DNA of 64,000 bases from Phaeovulum sp. (GTDB lineage Bacteria > Pseudomonadota > Alphaproteobacteria > Rhodobacterales > Rhodobacteraceae), in assembly GCF_030684035.1 (NCBI RefSeq), contig NZ_JAUXPI010000020.1, forward strand, positions 1-64,000, given 5' to 3'. The notes beneath the pieces are model-generated. The model worked only from the letters and a program-made list of their open reading frames with translations, made no database searches and was not told where the DNA came from. Shown piece by piece: positions 51,893 to 63,437 of the stretch. How positions within the stretch are numbered: the stretch's first letter is position 1; each line of letters begins with the position of its first letter. A program made the translations under genes and the position numbers.

Positions 51893-52827
51893 TGGCGGGC
51901 GGAAGGCGGGGCAGGACAGTTGCGAACTGGCTGATCAACCTGATCGCGCGCGGCTTTGTCGGCAGCATGCTGGCCCTGCCCTACCGCTGGCGGGTGCCGC
52001 TGGCGGGCTGGCTGATGGCGCGGGTTGTCGGGCCGCTGGCGGGCTACAGCCGCCGGGCGAGGGCAAGCCTTGCATTGGCGCTGCCCGAATTGCCTGAGCC
52101 GGAGCGGCGGCGGCTGGCGCGCGCCTCGCTCGACAATGCGGGCCGGGCGGTGATCGAATCCTACTCCGGGGCCGAGTTTCTCGCGCATCTGGGCGGGCAA
52201 GTACCAAGCGGGCCGGGGATGCAGGCGCTGCGCGACGCGCTGGCGGCAGGGCGACCGACGCTGCTGGTTTCAGGCCATATCGGCAATTACGATGCCTTTC
52301 GCGGGGCGCTGGCCAATTCGGGCCTGCGCATTGGCGCGCTTTATCGGCCTGCCAACAACCCCTGGGTCAACGTGCATTATGTGCGCGCCATGTCGGGCAT
52401 TGCCACGCCGCTTTTTGCGCGCGGGCGCGAGGGCCTTGGCGCGATGATCCGGTTTTTGCGCGGCGGCGGGGTGCTGGGCGTGCTTTTCGATCAGCACCCG
52501 CCAAGCGGCGTGGTGCTGCGCTTCTTTGGCCGCCCGACCCTCACCACCCTGTCGGTGGCCGAACTGGCGCTGAAGTACAATGCGCTGGTAGTGCCGATCT
52601 ACGCGCTGCGCCGCGCCGACGGGCTACACTTTGACCTTGTGACCGAGGCCCCGATTACGCATGCCTCACCCGAGGCGATGATGCAGGCCTTGAGCGACAG
52701 CCTCGAGGCGCGGGTGCGGGCAAACCCGGGGCAATGGCTCTGGGCGCACAAGCGCTGGCGGCTGGACGCGGCCGAAACTTCGGCTGGAACCGAGGCCGCC
52801 GCCGAAGCGCCACCGCGGCGCTTGTGA
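51892..52827 (+). CDS. LpxL/HtrB-family lipid A acyltransferase, copy 1
   Basis: This 311-residue membrane-associated acyltransferase has an N-terminal membrane anchor (INLIARGFVGSMLALPY), then LVSGHIGNYDAFRG in place of the usual H(x4)D catalytic block, FDQHPPSGVVLRFFGRP and LWAHKRWRL near the C-terminus. It should add a secondary acyl chain to lipid A or a related lipid. The C-terminal tail is Ala/Glu-rich. Copy 2 follows after 49 nt. In both copies the first acyltransferase box reads GHxGNYD, as in LpxL-like proteins of this group. Confidence 0.85.
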   Translation: MAGGRRGRTVANWLINLIARGFVGSMLALPYRWRVPLAGWLMARVVGPLAGYSRRARASLALALPELPEPERRRLARASLDNAGRAVIESYSGAEFLAHLGGQVPSGPGMQALRDALAAGRPTLLVSGHIGNYDAFRGALANSGLRIGALYRPANNPWVNVHYVRAMSGIATPLFARGREGLGAMIRFLRGGGVLGVLFDQHPPSGVVLRFFGRPTLTTLSVAELALKYNALVVPIYALRRADGLHFDLVTEAPITHASPEAMMQALSDSLEARVRANPGQWLWAHKRWRLDAAETSAGTEAAAEAPPRRL

Positions 52828-52876
52828 TCTGCGGCGGGGCGGCCTAAGTCTGCCCCGATGCCCGCCCGGAGGAACC

Positions 52877-53734
52877 TTGCGCGACAAGTTGACCAACCTT
52901 TTCTTCCGCATTCTGGTGGCTGTCGCGATGGCGCTGCCCTACCCTGCGCGGGTGCGGTTTTTCGGCTGGGTGGTGGCGCATTTCGTCGGGCCGCTTGCGG
53001 GCTACGGCGCCCGGGTGCGCGCCAATCTGGCACTGGTGCACCCGGAGATGCCCGAGGCCGAGGTGCGCCGCCTGACGCGGGCCGTCTGCGACAATATCGG
53101 ACGCACCCTGATCGAGACCTATTCGGGGGCAGAGTTCAAGGCGCGTGCGGCAAAATCGCCCACCAGCGGTGCCGGTTTCGCGGCGCTTGAGGCGGCGCAG
53201 CGCGCGGGCCGCCCGGTGGTGTTTGTCTCGGGCCACTTTGGCAATTACGACGTGCTGCGATCCTGGCTTGGCGCGCGCGGCCAGCCGGTTGGCGCGCTTT
53301 ACCGGCCGTTTCCCAATGCCCATTTCGACACGCATTACCGCGCCGCGATCACCGCGATCAGCGGGCCGATCTTTCCACGCGGGCGCCGGGGGCTGGCGGA
53401 GATGTTGCAGCATGTGCGCGCGGGCGGCATGGTCGGCATGCTGATCGACCAGCACAAATGGGGGGCTGCGGCGCTGAAATTCATGGGGCATACGGCGTAT
53501 ACTGCAACCTCGGCGGCCGAGATGGCGCTGAAATACGACGCGCTGCTCTTGCCATTCTACGGCGTGCGCCAGCCCGACGGGCTGAGTTTCGAGCTGGTCA
53601 TCGAGGCCCCGATTCCGCGCGGCACGCCCGAAGCCATGACCCAGGCGGTCAACGACAGTCTTGAGGCGCAGGTGCGCGCGCATATCGGGCAATGGTTCTG
53701 GATCACCCGGCGCTGGCCCGCGAAAGGCGATTGA
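52877..53734 (+). CDS. LpxL/HtrB-family lipid A acyltransferase, copy 2
   Basis: This 285-residue paralogue of the preceding protein shares LPYPARVRFFGWVVAHFVGPLAGY-type N-terminal sequence, FVSGHFGNYDVLRSW, GALYRPFPN, LIDQHKWGAAALKFMG and WITRRWP. It starts at TTG 52877, seven bases after GGAGGA, and has no ATG alternative. The tandem pair suggests two acylation steps or chain lengths. It converges with the DUF1223 gene, with 10 nt between. Confidence 0.85.
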   Translation: MRDKLTNLFFRILVAVAMALPYPARVRFFGWVVAHFVGPLAGYGARVRANLALVHPEMPEAEVRRLTRAVCDNIGRTLIETYSGAEFKARAAKSPTSGAGFAALEAAQRAGRPVVFVSGHFGNYDVLRSWLGARGQPVGALYRPFPNAHFDTHYRAAITAISGPIFPRGRRGLAEMLQHVRAGGMVGMLIDQHKWGAAALKFMGHTAYTATSAAEMALKYDALLLPFYGVRQPDGLSFELVIEAPIPRGTPEAMTQAVNDSLEAQVRAHIGQWFWITRRWPAKGD

Positions 53735-53744
53735 GGGGCGGCAC

Positions 53745-54491
53745 TCAGTCGAGGCGGGCAGCGGCGAGAATCGGGCCCGGAAGGGTGGAATACTTGCCGC
53801 TCTTGCGCAGCGATTGCACGATCACCGCAGCCCGGTCCGGCCCGGAAACGAGCGCTTCGAGCTGGAGCGGCGCGTGCCCGTCCCATTCGGCCACCGTTAC
53901 CCAGTCAGTTACCACATTGGCATAAGTCGCCTGCCGCCCGGCGTTTTCCCCGCGCGCAATGGAGACAACGATTTCCGGGCGATAGCGCACAATCTGCACT
54001 ACCGTGCCTTCGCTCAGCGGGGGTTCGGCCAGCGCCTCGATCAGCCAACCGCCGGGGCCATGGCTGACCCACAGATGCACCTGCGCGGGTGCGGCCGAAT
54101 GCGCCGCGAGGCTCGCCAGAACCTCGCCGCGGTCGGCACCGTTCATCGCTGACATTCCTGCCACGATCAGTTGCGGCGTATAGATGGCGCGCGCCCCTGC
54201 GGCGTAGGCATAGGCCTTTTGCCGCATGGTAAAGGCAGGCTGGGCAAGATCATCGACCCATCCGAGATAATCCCAGTAATCGACATGCAGCGACAGCGCC
54301 AGAACCCGCGGATCGGCAGCAATTTCGCGCAAGAGCGCATCGGCGGGCGGGCAGGAAGAACACCCCTGCGAAGTGAAAAGTTCGACCACCACTTGGCGGG
54401 GCGCGTCTGCTTGCGCCTGCGCGAGGGCCTGCCCTGCCAGCGCAAGCCAGACGGCGACGCCCGCCCCGATCACTGCCTGTTTCATGCTCAT
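53745..54491 (-). CDS. DUF1223 thioredoxin-like secreted protein
   Basis: This 248-residue precursor has a signal peptide cut near residue 25 (VWLALAGQALAQ). The mature start VELFTSQGCSSCPPADALL carries a CxxC-like pair (CSSC), the hallmark of DUF1223. HVDYWDYLGWVD and TPQLIVAG follow in family order. Probably a periplasmic redox-active or binding protein; function is not established. ATG 54491 follows GGGAG; ATG 54485 is also possible. Confidence 0.88.
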   Translation of the reverse strand: MSMKQAVIGAGVAVWLALAGQALAQAQADAPRQVVVELFTSQGCSSCPPADALLREIAADPRVLALSLHVDYWDYLGWVDDLAQPAFTMRQKAYAYAAGARAIYTPQLIVAGMSAMNGADRGEVLASLAAHSAAPAQVHLWVSHGPGGWLIEALAEPPLSEGTVVQIVRYRPEIVVSIARGENAGRQATYANVVTDWVTVAEWDGHAPLQLEALVSGPDRAAVIVQSLRKSGKYSTLPGPILAAARLD

Positions 54492-54590
54492 TCCGCTCCC
54501 GGCTTCGGGTCTTTCCTAAGCCTCAGGACGGGGCTTTGCCAATCAAGGTTTTGCGACCGGGGCGGAGGCGTGGCCTGGGCTTCCATTTTG

Positions 54591-54609
54591 GTGCACAATG
54601 GTATACAAA
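54591..54609 (+). promoter_or_regulatory. possible acnA promoter element shared with dnaB
   Basis: GTGCAC, five bases, then TATACAAA (54602-54609), about 85 nt before the acnA start. The same GTGCAC-N5-TATACAAA occurs at 39274-39292 before dnaB. A good -35 is not obvious. Confidence 0.35.
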
Positions 54610-54693
54610 AGACGCACGGCCCCTTGATTGCACGGGCCGGATGCTGCAAAAGCCTGCCAACACCCCCACCCTCGCGCCTCGGGAGGCCGCTTC

Positions 54694-57444
<2,751 letters not shown>

Positions 57445-57463
57445 GGCCCTGGCCAGAATGACC

Positions 57464-57496
57464 AAGGCCCCGGAGCGATCCGGGGCCTTTGGTTTT
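57464..57496 (+). terminator. acnA terminator
   Basis: A 10-bp perfect stem AAGGCCCCGG/CCGGGGCCTT with a 6-nt loop, followed by TGGTTTT, 20 nt after the stop. Confidence 0.85.
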
Positions 57497-57519
57497 CGCG
57501 GCGGCCGGATGCGCGCGCC

Positions 57520-58053
57520 TCAGTTTGCCGCAAAATGCCGCCGGATGCGCGCTTCAACCACGTTCGGGGTCAGCGCCCCGGCAAAGCGGTAAAGCACCTG
57601 CCCCTGCCCGTCGATCACGAAGGTTTCCGGCACCCCGTAAACGCCCCAGTTCACCGCCGTGTCGCGGCCGGTCAGATCGGCCCCGATCGCGGTGTAGGGG
57701 TTGCCCAGTTCGGACAGAAACTTCAGTGCCGCTGCCGGATCGTCTTTGTAGTTGACGCCGTAAACCGGTATCCCCTCGGCGGTAAGCTGGGTAATGATCG
57801 GATGCTCGATCCGGCAGGGCGCGCACCAGCTTGCCCAGAAGTTCACCAGCTTCACCGTGCCGTCGGTCAGCACATCGCTGCTGAGCGGTGGCAGGTCGGC
57901 CAGCGCCGTCACCACCAGCGCGGGGGCCTGCTGGCCGATCAGCGCCGAGGGAAGCTCGCGCGGGTTGTCGCGCCCCATGCCCCAGACAAACATTCCCGCC
58001 AGAGCCGCGAACAGCAGCGGCGGTGCCAGCATCAGCGGCGAGATTCTAGCCAT
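57520..58053 (-). CDS. ccmG: cytochrome c maturation thioredoxin CcmG (DsbE)
   Basis: This 177-residue periplasmic thioredoxin has an N-terminal anchor (LMLAPPLLFAALAGMFVWG). Its active site is FWASWCAPCRIEHP, and YGVPETFVIDGQG contains the cis-Pro. It keeps apocytochrome c cysteines reduced for heme attachment. ATG 58053 overlaps the ccmD stop by 8 nt. It is the last gene of the leftward operon that begins near yajC. Confidence 0.95.
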   Translation of the reverse strand: MARISPLMLAPPLLFAALAGMFVWGMGRDNPRELPSALIGQQAPALVVTALADLPPLSSDVLTDGTVKLVNFWASWCAPCRIEHPIITQLTAEGIPVYGVNYKDDPAAALKFLSELGNPYTAIGADLTGRDTAVNWGVYGVPETFVIDGQGQVLYRFAGALTPNVVEARIRRHFAAN

Positions 58054-58207
58054 TGCGGGCACCCATGCGTTTTTCCTGCGCGTCCAGTGCGCGCTTGATC
58101 CGCGCCGAACGCCACAGCGACTGCACCACCAGAGCCAAAAGCAACACCACGGTCACGCCATAGGCGCTCATCACGGTTACGGCGTATTTCCCAAGTTCAG
58201 GCATCAT
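58046..58207 (-). CDS. ccmD: heme exporter small subunit CcmD
   Basis: This 53-residue protein has one membrane segment (VTVMSAYGVTVVLLLALVVQ) followed by RSARIKRALDAQEKR, the CcmD pattern. It helps release the heme chaperone CcmE from CcmABC. It starts at ATG 58207 within the ccmC stop (ATGATG; 58204 is possible) and overlaps ccmG. Confidence 0.9.
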   Translation of the reverse strand: MMPELGKYAVTVMSAYGVTVVLLLALVVQSLWRSARIKRALDAQEKRMGARNG

Positions 58208-58932
58208 GCCAGCCTCTCCCGCGCTTCCAGCGCCTGCAAACGGCGCGAGCGCACTTCGGTGCGGGTGCGGATCAGCACCAGCACGATGAACAAGAGCACA
58301 AACCCCGCCATGCACAACAAGAGCGGATACCAGTAGACATCGGATACATTCTCCTCAGCATCCACCGACAGGCTTGCAGCCTGATGCAGGCCCTGGTTCC
58401 AGAAATTCACCGCATAGCGGCTGAGGAGCGCAAACACCGAGCCGACGAGGCAAAGCACGCCGGTCAGATCGGCGGCGGTATCGGGGTTGTCGATTGCCGC
58501 CCAGAGCGCGAGATAGCCGAGGTAGAAGAGGCCGAGGATCAGGAACGATGTCAGCCGCGGGTCCCATTCCCACCAGGTTCCCCACATCGGCTGCCCCCAT
58601 ATCGCCCCGGTAAAAAGCGCAATCAGCGTCATCACCAGCCCGATCGGCGCGGCGGCCTTGGCGGCAAGTGCCGAAACATGGTGGCGGCGGATCAGCCAGA
58701 TCAGCGAAGTGACCAGCATCATCGCCCAGACATTGATCGCCATCATCGCCGAGGGCACATGAATGTAGATGATCTTCACCGTGGTGCCGAAATTCGCGGC
58801 CTCGGGCGTGAAGAAGAAGCCCCAGATCAGGCCTGTCAGCAGCGTCACCACGGCAAGCCCGGTGAACCAGGGCAAGGCCCAGGCCGAGGTTTGCATGAAC
58901 TTCTTCGGATTGGCATATTCCCAGATCGACAT
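58204..58932 (-). CDS. ccmC: heme exporter protein CcmC
   Basis: This 242-residue protein has six membrane segments and the tryptophan-rich heme-handling motif WGTWWEWDPRLTSF. Heme-ligand histidines are in IYIHVPSAMMA and in the loop with NQGLHQAASLSV. It loads heme onto CcmE at the periplasmic face. It is separated from ccmB by 63 nt and overlaps ccmD. Confidence 0.96.
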   Translation of the reverse strand: MSIWEYANPKKFMQTSAWALPWFTGLAVVTLLTGLIWGFFFTPEAANFGTTVKIIYIHVPSAMMAINVWAMMLVTSLIWLIRRHHVSALAAKAAAPIGLVMTLIALFTGAIWGQPMWGTWWEWDPRLTSFLILGLFYLGYLALWAAIDNPDTAADLTGVLCLVGSVFALLSRYAVNFWNQGLHQAASLSVDAEENVSDVYWYPLLLCMAGFVLLFIVLVLIRTRTEVRSRRLQALEARERLA

Positions 58933-58995
58933 GGGGCGTGGCTACCTTTCTTGTTCTTCGCGCTCAATTCACTATCACGTCACCGCCGCCGACCT

Positions 58996-59652
58996 CTAGC
59001 GCAGATTGATCCGGATCGCGGCGGCGGCGGCAAAGGGAACCAGCGCCACGGTTGCGGCGGTGATACCGGCCAGCATCATCAGCGGCGTCGCGGTGGAACT
59101 GCCCTCGGCACCGCGCCCGATCAGCTCGGCCCCAAAGATCAACGTCGGCACATAAAGCGGCAACACCAGCAACGAAAGCAGCAAGCCGCCGCGTTTCAGC
59201 CCCACCGTCAGCGCCGCGCCAAAAGCCCCGAGCACCGAAAGCGCCGGCGTGCCAAGCGCCAGCGACACCACCAGCCAGAAATAGGCGGGCCCCGGCAGGT
59301 GCAGCAGCACCCCGAATACCGGCGCGGCCAGCACCAGCGGCAGGCCGGTGGTCAGCCAATGCGCCAGCGCCTTCATCGTCACCACCGCCTCCATCGGAAT
59401 CGGCGCGGTCGCGATCAGATCAAGCGAGCCATCTTCGAAATCAAGCGCAAAAATGCGGTCGAGCGACAGCAGGCAGGCAAGCAGCGCGCCGACCCAGAGA
59501 ATGCCCGGTGCTATTCGCGCCAGCGTGCCGCCCTCGGGGCCGACCCCGAAAGGCACCAGCACCGTCACGATCAGAAAGAACGCCAGCGACAGGCCAAAAC
59601 CGCCGCCCGCCCGCACCGCCAGCCGCAAGTCCCTGACCAGAAGCGCGATCAT
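58996..59652 (-). CDS. ccmB: heme exporter protein CcmB
   Basis: This 218-residue, six-TM permease starts MIALLVRDLRLAVRAGGG and has FALDFEDGSLDLIATAPIPMEAV, the CcmB signature region. It pairs with the CcmA ATPase to release holo-CcmE. The space to ccmA upstream (59653-59782) is unusually long for this operon and is filled by an inverted pair of intergenic repeats. Confidence 0.94.
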   Translation of the reverse strand: MIALLVRDLRLAVRAGGGFGLSLAFFLIVTVLVPFGVGPEGGTLARIAPGILWVGALLACLLSLDRIFALDFEDGSLDLIATAPIPMEAVVTMKALAHWLTTGLPLVLAAPVFGVLLHLPGPAYFWLVVSLALGTPALSVLGAFGAALTVGLKRGGLLLSLLVLPLYVPTLIFGAELIGRGAEGSSTATPLMMLAGITAATVALVPFAAAAAIRINLR

Positions 59653-59680
59653 GCGGTCCCCTTCCGGCGCGCGTGGCAGC

Positions 59681-59754
59681 CTGCGCCTCCGGCGGGGATA
59701 TTTGGACTAAAGCAGGCGCGTCTGCTTCGGTGGAAATATCCCCCGCGGAGCGCT
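59681..59754. repeat. inverted pair of dispersed repeats inside the ccm operon
   Basis: A short-form copy (GCCTCCGGCGGGG ATATTTGGACTAAAGCAGGC, 59681-59717) is followed four bases later by an inverted copy (TCTGCTTCGGTGGAAATATCCCCCGCGGAGC, 59721-59754). The two arms can pair over most of their length into one long hairpin in the ccmA-ccmB mRNA. Confidence 0.75.
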
Positions 59755-59782
59755 GCCCGGCCTGCAATGGCGCACCGCCCGG

Positions 59783-60427
59783 TCATGCGAAAGCCTCGTC
59801 AAAGCCGCCGCCCGCGCCGCCAGCAGCCGGAGCGCGGGCTTTCAGCGGGGTCAGGTCAAGCACTGCCGCCTCGTCAAGCCCGATGTCGATGTGGGTGGCG
59901 ATGAGCGCGGCACCGCCCGTGGCCAGATGGGCGCGGAGTGCCGCCGCAAAAAGCGCCACCGAGGCCGCGTCGAGCGACACCGTGGGTTCGTCGAGCACCC
60001 AGACGGGGCGACCGGTGACCAGAAGCCGGGCGAGGCCGAGGCGGCGTTTCTGGCCCGCCGAAAGGCTCATGGCGGCGCGCGCCGCGAGGGCGTCAAGGTT
60101 CATCGCCGCAAGTGCCGGGTCCACACGCTTGGGCTGGCCATAGATTGCGGCCCAGAACCGGAGGTTTTCGGTGACACTCAGCGTCGCCTTCAGCCCATCG
60201 GCATGCGAGGCATAGGCGATGCTGTCGGGCATAGCCTCGATGTGCCCCGCGAGCGGCGGTTGCAGGCCGGCGATGGTGCGCAGCAGCGTCGTCTTGCCGC
60301 AGCCATTCGGGCCGCGCAGCACCAGTGCGCGCCCCGCCGAAAGCGCGAAATGCACGCCTTCGAGAATCGCCACACCGCCGCGCGCCACCGCCAGATCAAC
60401 CACGGAAATCAGCGGGGCCATGGTCAT
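59783..60427 (-). CDS. ccmA: heme exporter ATPase CcmA
   Basis: This 214-residue ABC ATPase has Walker [15 protein letters not shown], signature [17 protein letters not shown], Walker [14 protein letters not shown] and His in ATHIDIG. It powers release of heme-loaded CcmE with CcmB. The C-terminal extension after residue 195 (Ala/Gly-rich) is longer than usual. Its start overlaps the stop of the Mth938-like gene (ATGA). Confidence 0.95.
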   Translation of the reverse strand: MTMAPLISVVDLAVARGGVAILEGVHFALSAGRALVLRGPNGCGKTTLLRTIAGLQPPLAGHIEAMPDSIAYASHADGLKATLSVTENLRFWAAIYGQPKRVDPALAAMNLDALAARAAMSLSAGQKRRLGLARLLVTGRPVWVLDEPTVSLDAASVALFAAALRAHLATGGAALIATHIDIGLDEAAVLDLTPLKARAPAAGGAGGGFDEAFA

Positions 60428-60792
60428 GCGCCCGCCTCGGGCAACGGCAGAAGCGCCGCGGCGATGCGGCGGCCCTCGACCAGCATGTGGTTGTAGCTGC
60501 GCGCCGCGGCTCCGGTGCCCATCGCGTCGAACATCAGGCCCGCCGCCGCCAGAGCATGCTTGAGCGGGGCGGGCAGCGGGGCCACGCCAGCGCCGGTGCC
60601 GATGAAGACCAGATCGACCGAACCGGCGAGCGCTGCGATTGCTTCCGCGTCGCCAAGCCCGCCCCAGCCTGAAACGCCACCGGCATGAATCAGGATCGGA
60701 CCGTGCAACACCTTGCCCTCGACGCGAAAGAACCCCGGTCCGATACTGTCGATCGGCAGGCCCGCGCCGAAGTCGGCCTCAGGGAACTGCAT
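60424..60792 (-). CDS. Mth938-like domain protein (DUF498)
   Basis: This 122-residue protein has the Mth938 fold pattern: an N-terminal strand region [31 protein letters not shown] and [20 protein letters not shown]. Members sit beside secF or ccm genes in Rhodobacteraceae; the human relative NDUFAF3 is a complex I assembly factor. It overlaps secF by 14 nt and ccmA by 4 nt. The bacterial function is not known. Confidence 0.88.
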   Translation of the reverse strand: MQFPEADFGAGLPIDSIGPGFFRVEGKVLHGPILIHAGGVSGWGGLGDAEAIAALAGSVDLVFIGTGAGVAPLPAPLKHALAAAGLMFDAMGTGAAARSYNHMLVEGRRIAAALLPLPEAGA

Positions 60793-61753
60793 CGAAGCCC
60801 TCCGCCCCGGGGCTCGGGGCGGGTTTCTTGGGTTCGCGGTTGACGCCGAGGTAGAGCACGATGTTCTTGGCGACAAAGACCGAGGAATAGGTGCCGACCA
60901 CCACCCCCCAGGTCATTGCAAAGACAAAGCCGCGGATCACGTCGCCGCCAAGCACCAGAAGCGTGATCAGCGCGATCAGCGTGGTGCCGGAAGTCATGAC
61001 CGTGCGGCTCAGCGTTTCGTTGACCGAAATGTTCATCACGTCACGCAGCGGCATGACCTTGTATTTGATCAGGTTTTCGCGCAACCGGTCAAACACGACC
61101 ACGGTGTCGTTGATCGAATAGCCAAGAATTGTCAGCAGCGCCGCGATGATCGACAGGTCGAACTTGAGCTGAAACAGCGCAAAAATGCCAACAGTCACCG
61201 TCACGTCATGCACCAGTGCGGCAACCGCCCCCACCGCATACTGCCATTCGAACCGCAGCCAGATGTAAAACAGGATCGCCGCCGTGGCCCCGAACACCGC
61301 CAGAAGCGCCGTCTTGATAAGTTCGCCCGAAACCTTTGGCCCGACCGATTCGACCGAGGCAAATGTCACCGCCGGATCGACCGCACGAAGCGCCGCCTCG
61401 ACCCCTGTCACAAGCTCGGGCGTGGCGCTTTCGGCACCTTGCTGGGCCTGGATGCGGATCATCGCCACATGTTTGTTGGCGGCGAAAGTGGGGTCGAAAA
61501 CTTCGGTGATCGAGACATCGCCAAGGTTCAGCGGTGCCACCGCTGACCGGTAGGCTCCGACGTCGATGGCGGTCGTCGTTTCGGTGCGGATCGTGGTTCC
61601 ACCGCGGAAGTCGATGCCGAAATTAAGCCCCATGATGGCGATCAGCAGCGCCGACACCAGCACCAGCATCGCCGAAAACCCGAACGTGCCCGCCTGCCAG
61701 CGGAAAAAGTCGAATTTGGTGTGTTCGGGGACGAGTTTGAGACGGAATGCCAT
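60779..61753 (-). CDS. secF: protein translocase subunit SecF
   Basis: This 324-residue protein has six membrane segments and the RND-like motifs GIDFRGGT and ILGYSINDTVVVFDRLREN. With SecD and YajC it uses the proton gradient to assist late steps of Sec export. It lies 9 nt after secD. Its C-terminus ([12 protein letters not shown]) runs into the Mth938-like gene. Confidence 0.96.
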   Translation of the reverse strand: MAFRLKLVPEHTKFDFFRWQAGTFGFSAMLVLVSALLIAIMGLNFGIDFRGGTTIRTETTTAIDVGAYRSAVAPLNLGDVSITEVFDPTFAANKHVAMIRIQAQQGAESATPELVTGVEAALRAVDPAVTFASVESVGPKVSGELIKTALLAVFGATAAILFYIWLRFEWQYAVGAVAALVHDVTVTVGIFALFQLKFDLSIIAALLTILGYSINDTVVVFDRLRENLIKYKVMPLRDVMNISVNETLSRTVMTSGTTLIALITLLVLGGDVIRGFVFAMTWGVVVGTYSSVFVAKNIVLYLGVNREPKKPAPSPGAEGFDAVP

Positions 61754-61762
61754 ATGTGCCCC

Positions 61763-63427
61763 TCAGACGGTGATGGTTTTCGGACGGCGGCGTTCGAACC
61801 AGAACACCAGCATCAGCCGGGTAACGTAAATCGCGGTGAAAACCGAGGTGATGATGCCGACCGTCAGCGTTACCGCAAAGCCGCGCACCGGGCCTGACCC
61901 GGCCAGAAACAGGATGGTTGCGGTGATGAAGGTAGTGATGTTGGCATCGACAATTGCCGACATCGCCTTTTGATAGCCAAGCTCGATGGCGCGGGCGGGA
62001 CCGCGCGCAGTGCGCAATTCCTCTCGGATCCGCTCGAATACCAGCACGTTGGCATCCACCGCCATGCCGATGGTCAGCACGATTCCGGCAATGCCGGGAA
62101 GCGTCAGCGTGCCGCCAATGGCCGAAAGCACACCGAAAATCAGCGCCATGTTGATGCCAAGCGCCACCGTCGCGAAGACCCCGAAGAGGCCGTAGGAGGC
62201 GATCATGAAGAACACCACTGCCGCCATGCCGACCAGCGCGGCGATCGAGCCCGCATCGATGCTGTCCTGCCCAAGCTCGGGGCCGATGGTGCGTTCCTCA
62301 AGGAAGGTCATCTTTGCGGGCAAGGCCCCGGCGCGCAGCAGCACCGCGAGGTTGGTCGAGGATTCGACGGTGAAATTGCCGGTGATGATGCCCGAGCCGC
62401 CAGGAATGTGGCTCTGGATCACCGGAGCCGAAATCACCTCTGCATCGAGCACGATGGCGAACAACTGGCCGATATTGGCGGCCGTGTAGTCGCCGAACTT
62501 GCGCGCGCCTGCCGGGTTGAAGCGGAACGAAACCGCAGGCCGCCCGTTCTGGTCAAAGTCGGGGCGCGCGTCGGTCAGCTCTTCGCCGGTGACAACCGGC
62601 ACCGCATCGAGCGTGTAGTTAAGCCCCTTTTCCTCGACCGATGGATAGATCACCTGGCCAATGCCAGGCACCGTGCCGGTAGCGGAGCCGCGCGCGATGA
62701 CCGGGTGAAAGCCAAGCTGCGCGGTGGTGCCGATCAGCGCCTTCAGCTCTTCGGCGGAGCCGATACCCGGCACCTGAATCAGAATCCGGTCGCTGCCCTG
62801 ACGCTGGATCGTCGGTTCGCGGGTGCCGACCTCGTCAACCCGGCGGCGGATGATCTCGAGGCTTTGCTGCATGGTGCGGTTGTCGGTTGCCAGCTTCTCG
62901 GCCTCAGAAAGGGTGACCACGATCTGGTCGCCCTCGGCGCTGATCGCCAGATCGTTCTGGCCGATCCCGGTCAGCGAAACCACCGGCGTCGCCAGCGAGG
63001 CGGCAATTTCAAGCGCCCGCGTCATTGCCGCGGGCTCGCCGATCTGCACCCGCAGAACACCGGGATCAGAGGGCGCGCGGCGCACGGCACCAACGGTCGC
63101 GCGCTCGTCTGCAAGCGCTTTGCGCAATTCTGGCCAGAGCGCATCCATCCGTGCCTTGTAGACATCGGCCAGCTGCACTTCCGCAAGCAGATGCGCACCG
63201 CCGCGCAGATCCAGCCCGAGGTTGACCAGCCCCGAGGGCAGCCAATCGGGCCAGGCGGCGCGCGCCGCTGCCTGGGCTTCGGTTTCGAACCCGGCCTTTT
63301 CAGAGGCCGCAATGGCGTCGTTATGCGCCTCGACACGACCATAGAAGAGGTTCGGCGCGGCAGAGACGATGCCGAACAGGCAAACGGCCAGAATCAGTAT
63401 CCGCTTCCACGATGGGATTTGCAGCAT
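61763..63427 (-). CDS. secD: protein translocase subunit SecD
   Basis: This 554-residue protein has the first membrane segment KRILILAVCLFGIVSAAP, LGLDLRGGAHLL at the start of the large periplasmic P1 domain (about 60-370), then five membrane segments with GMAVDANVLVFERIREE. ATG 63427 was chosen because upstream codons lack the expected N-terminus and overlap yajC. Ribosome site weak (GAGA). It forms SecDF with the next gene. Confidence 0.96.
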   Translation of the reverse strand: MLQIPSWKRILILAVCLFGIVSAAPNLFYGRVEAHNDAIAASEKAGFETEAQAAARAAWPDWLPSGLVNLGLDLRGGAHLLAEVQLADVYKARMDALWPELRKALADERATVGAVRRAPSDPGVLRVQIGEPAAMTRALEIAASLATPVVSLTGIGQNDLAISAEGDQIVVTLSEAEKLATDNRTMQQSLEIIRRRVDEVGTREPTIQRQGSDRILIQVPGIGSAEELKALIGTTAQLGFHPVIARGSATGTVPGIGQVIYPSVEEKGLNYTLDAVPVVTGEELTDARPDFDQNGRPAVSFRFNPAGARKFGDYTAANIGQLFAIVLDAEVISAPVIQSHIPGGSGIITGNFTVESSTNLAVLLRAGALPAKMTFLEERTIGPELGQDSIDAGSIAALVGMAAVVFFMIASYGLFGVFATVALGINMALIFGVLSAIGGTLTLPGIAGIVLTIGMAVDANVLVFERIREELRTARGPARAIELGYQKAMSAIVDANITTFITATILFLAGSGPVRGFAVTLTVGIITSVFTAIYVTRLMLVFWFERRRPKTITV

Positions 63428-63437
63428 GGATAAGGTC

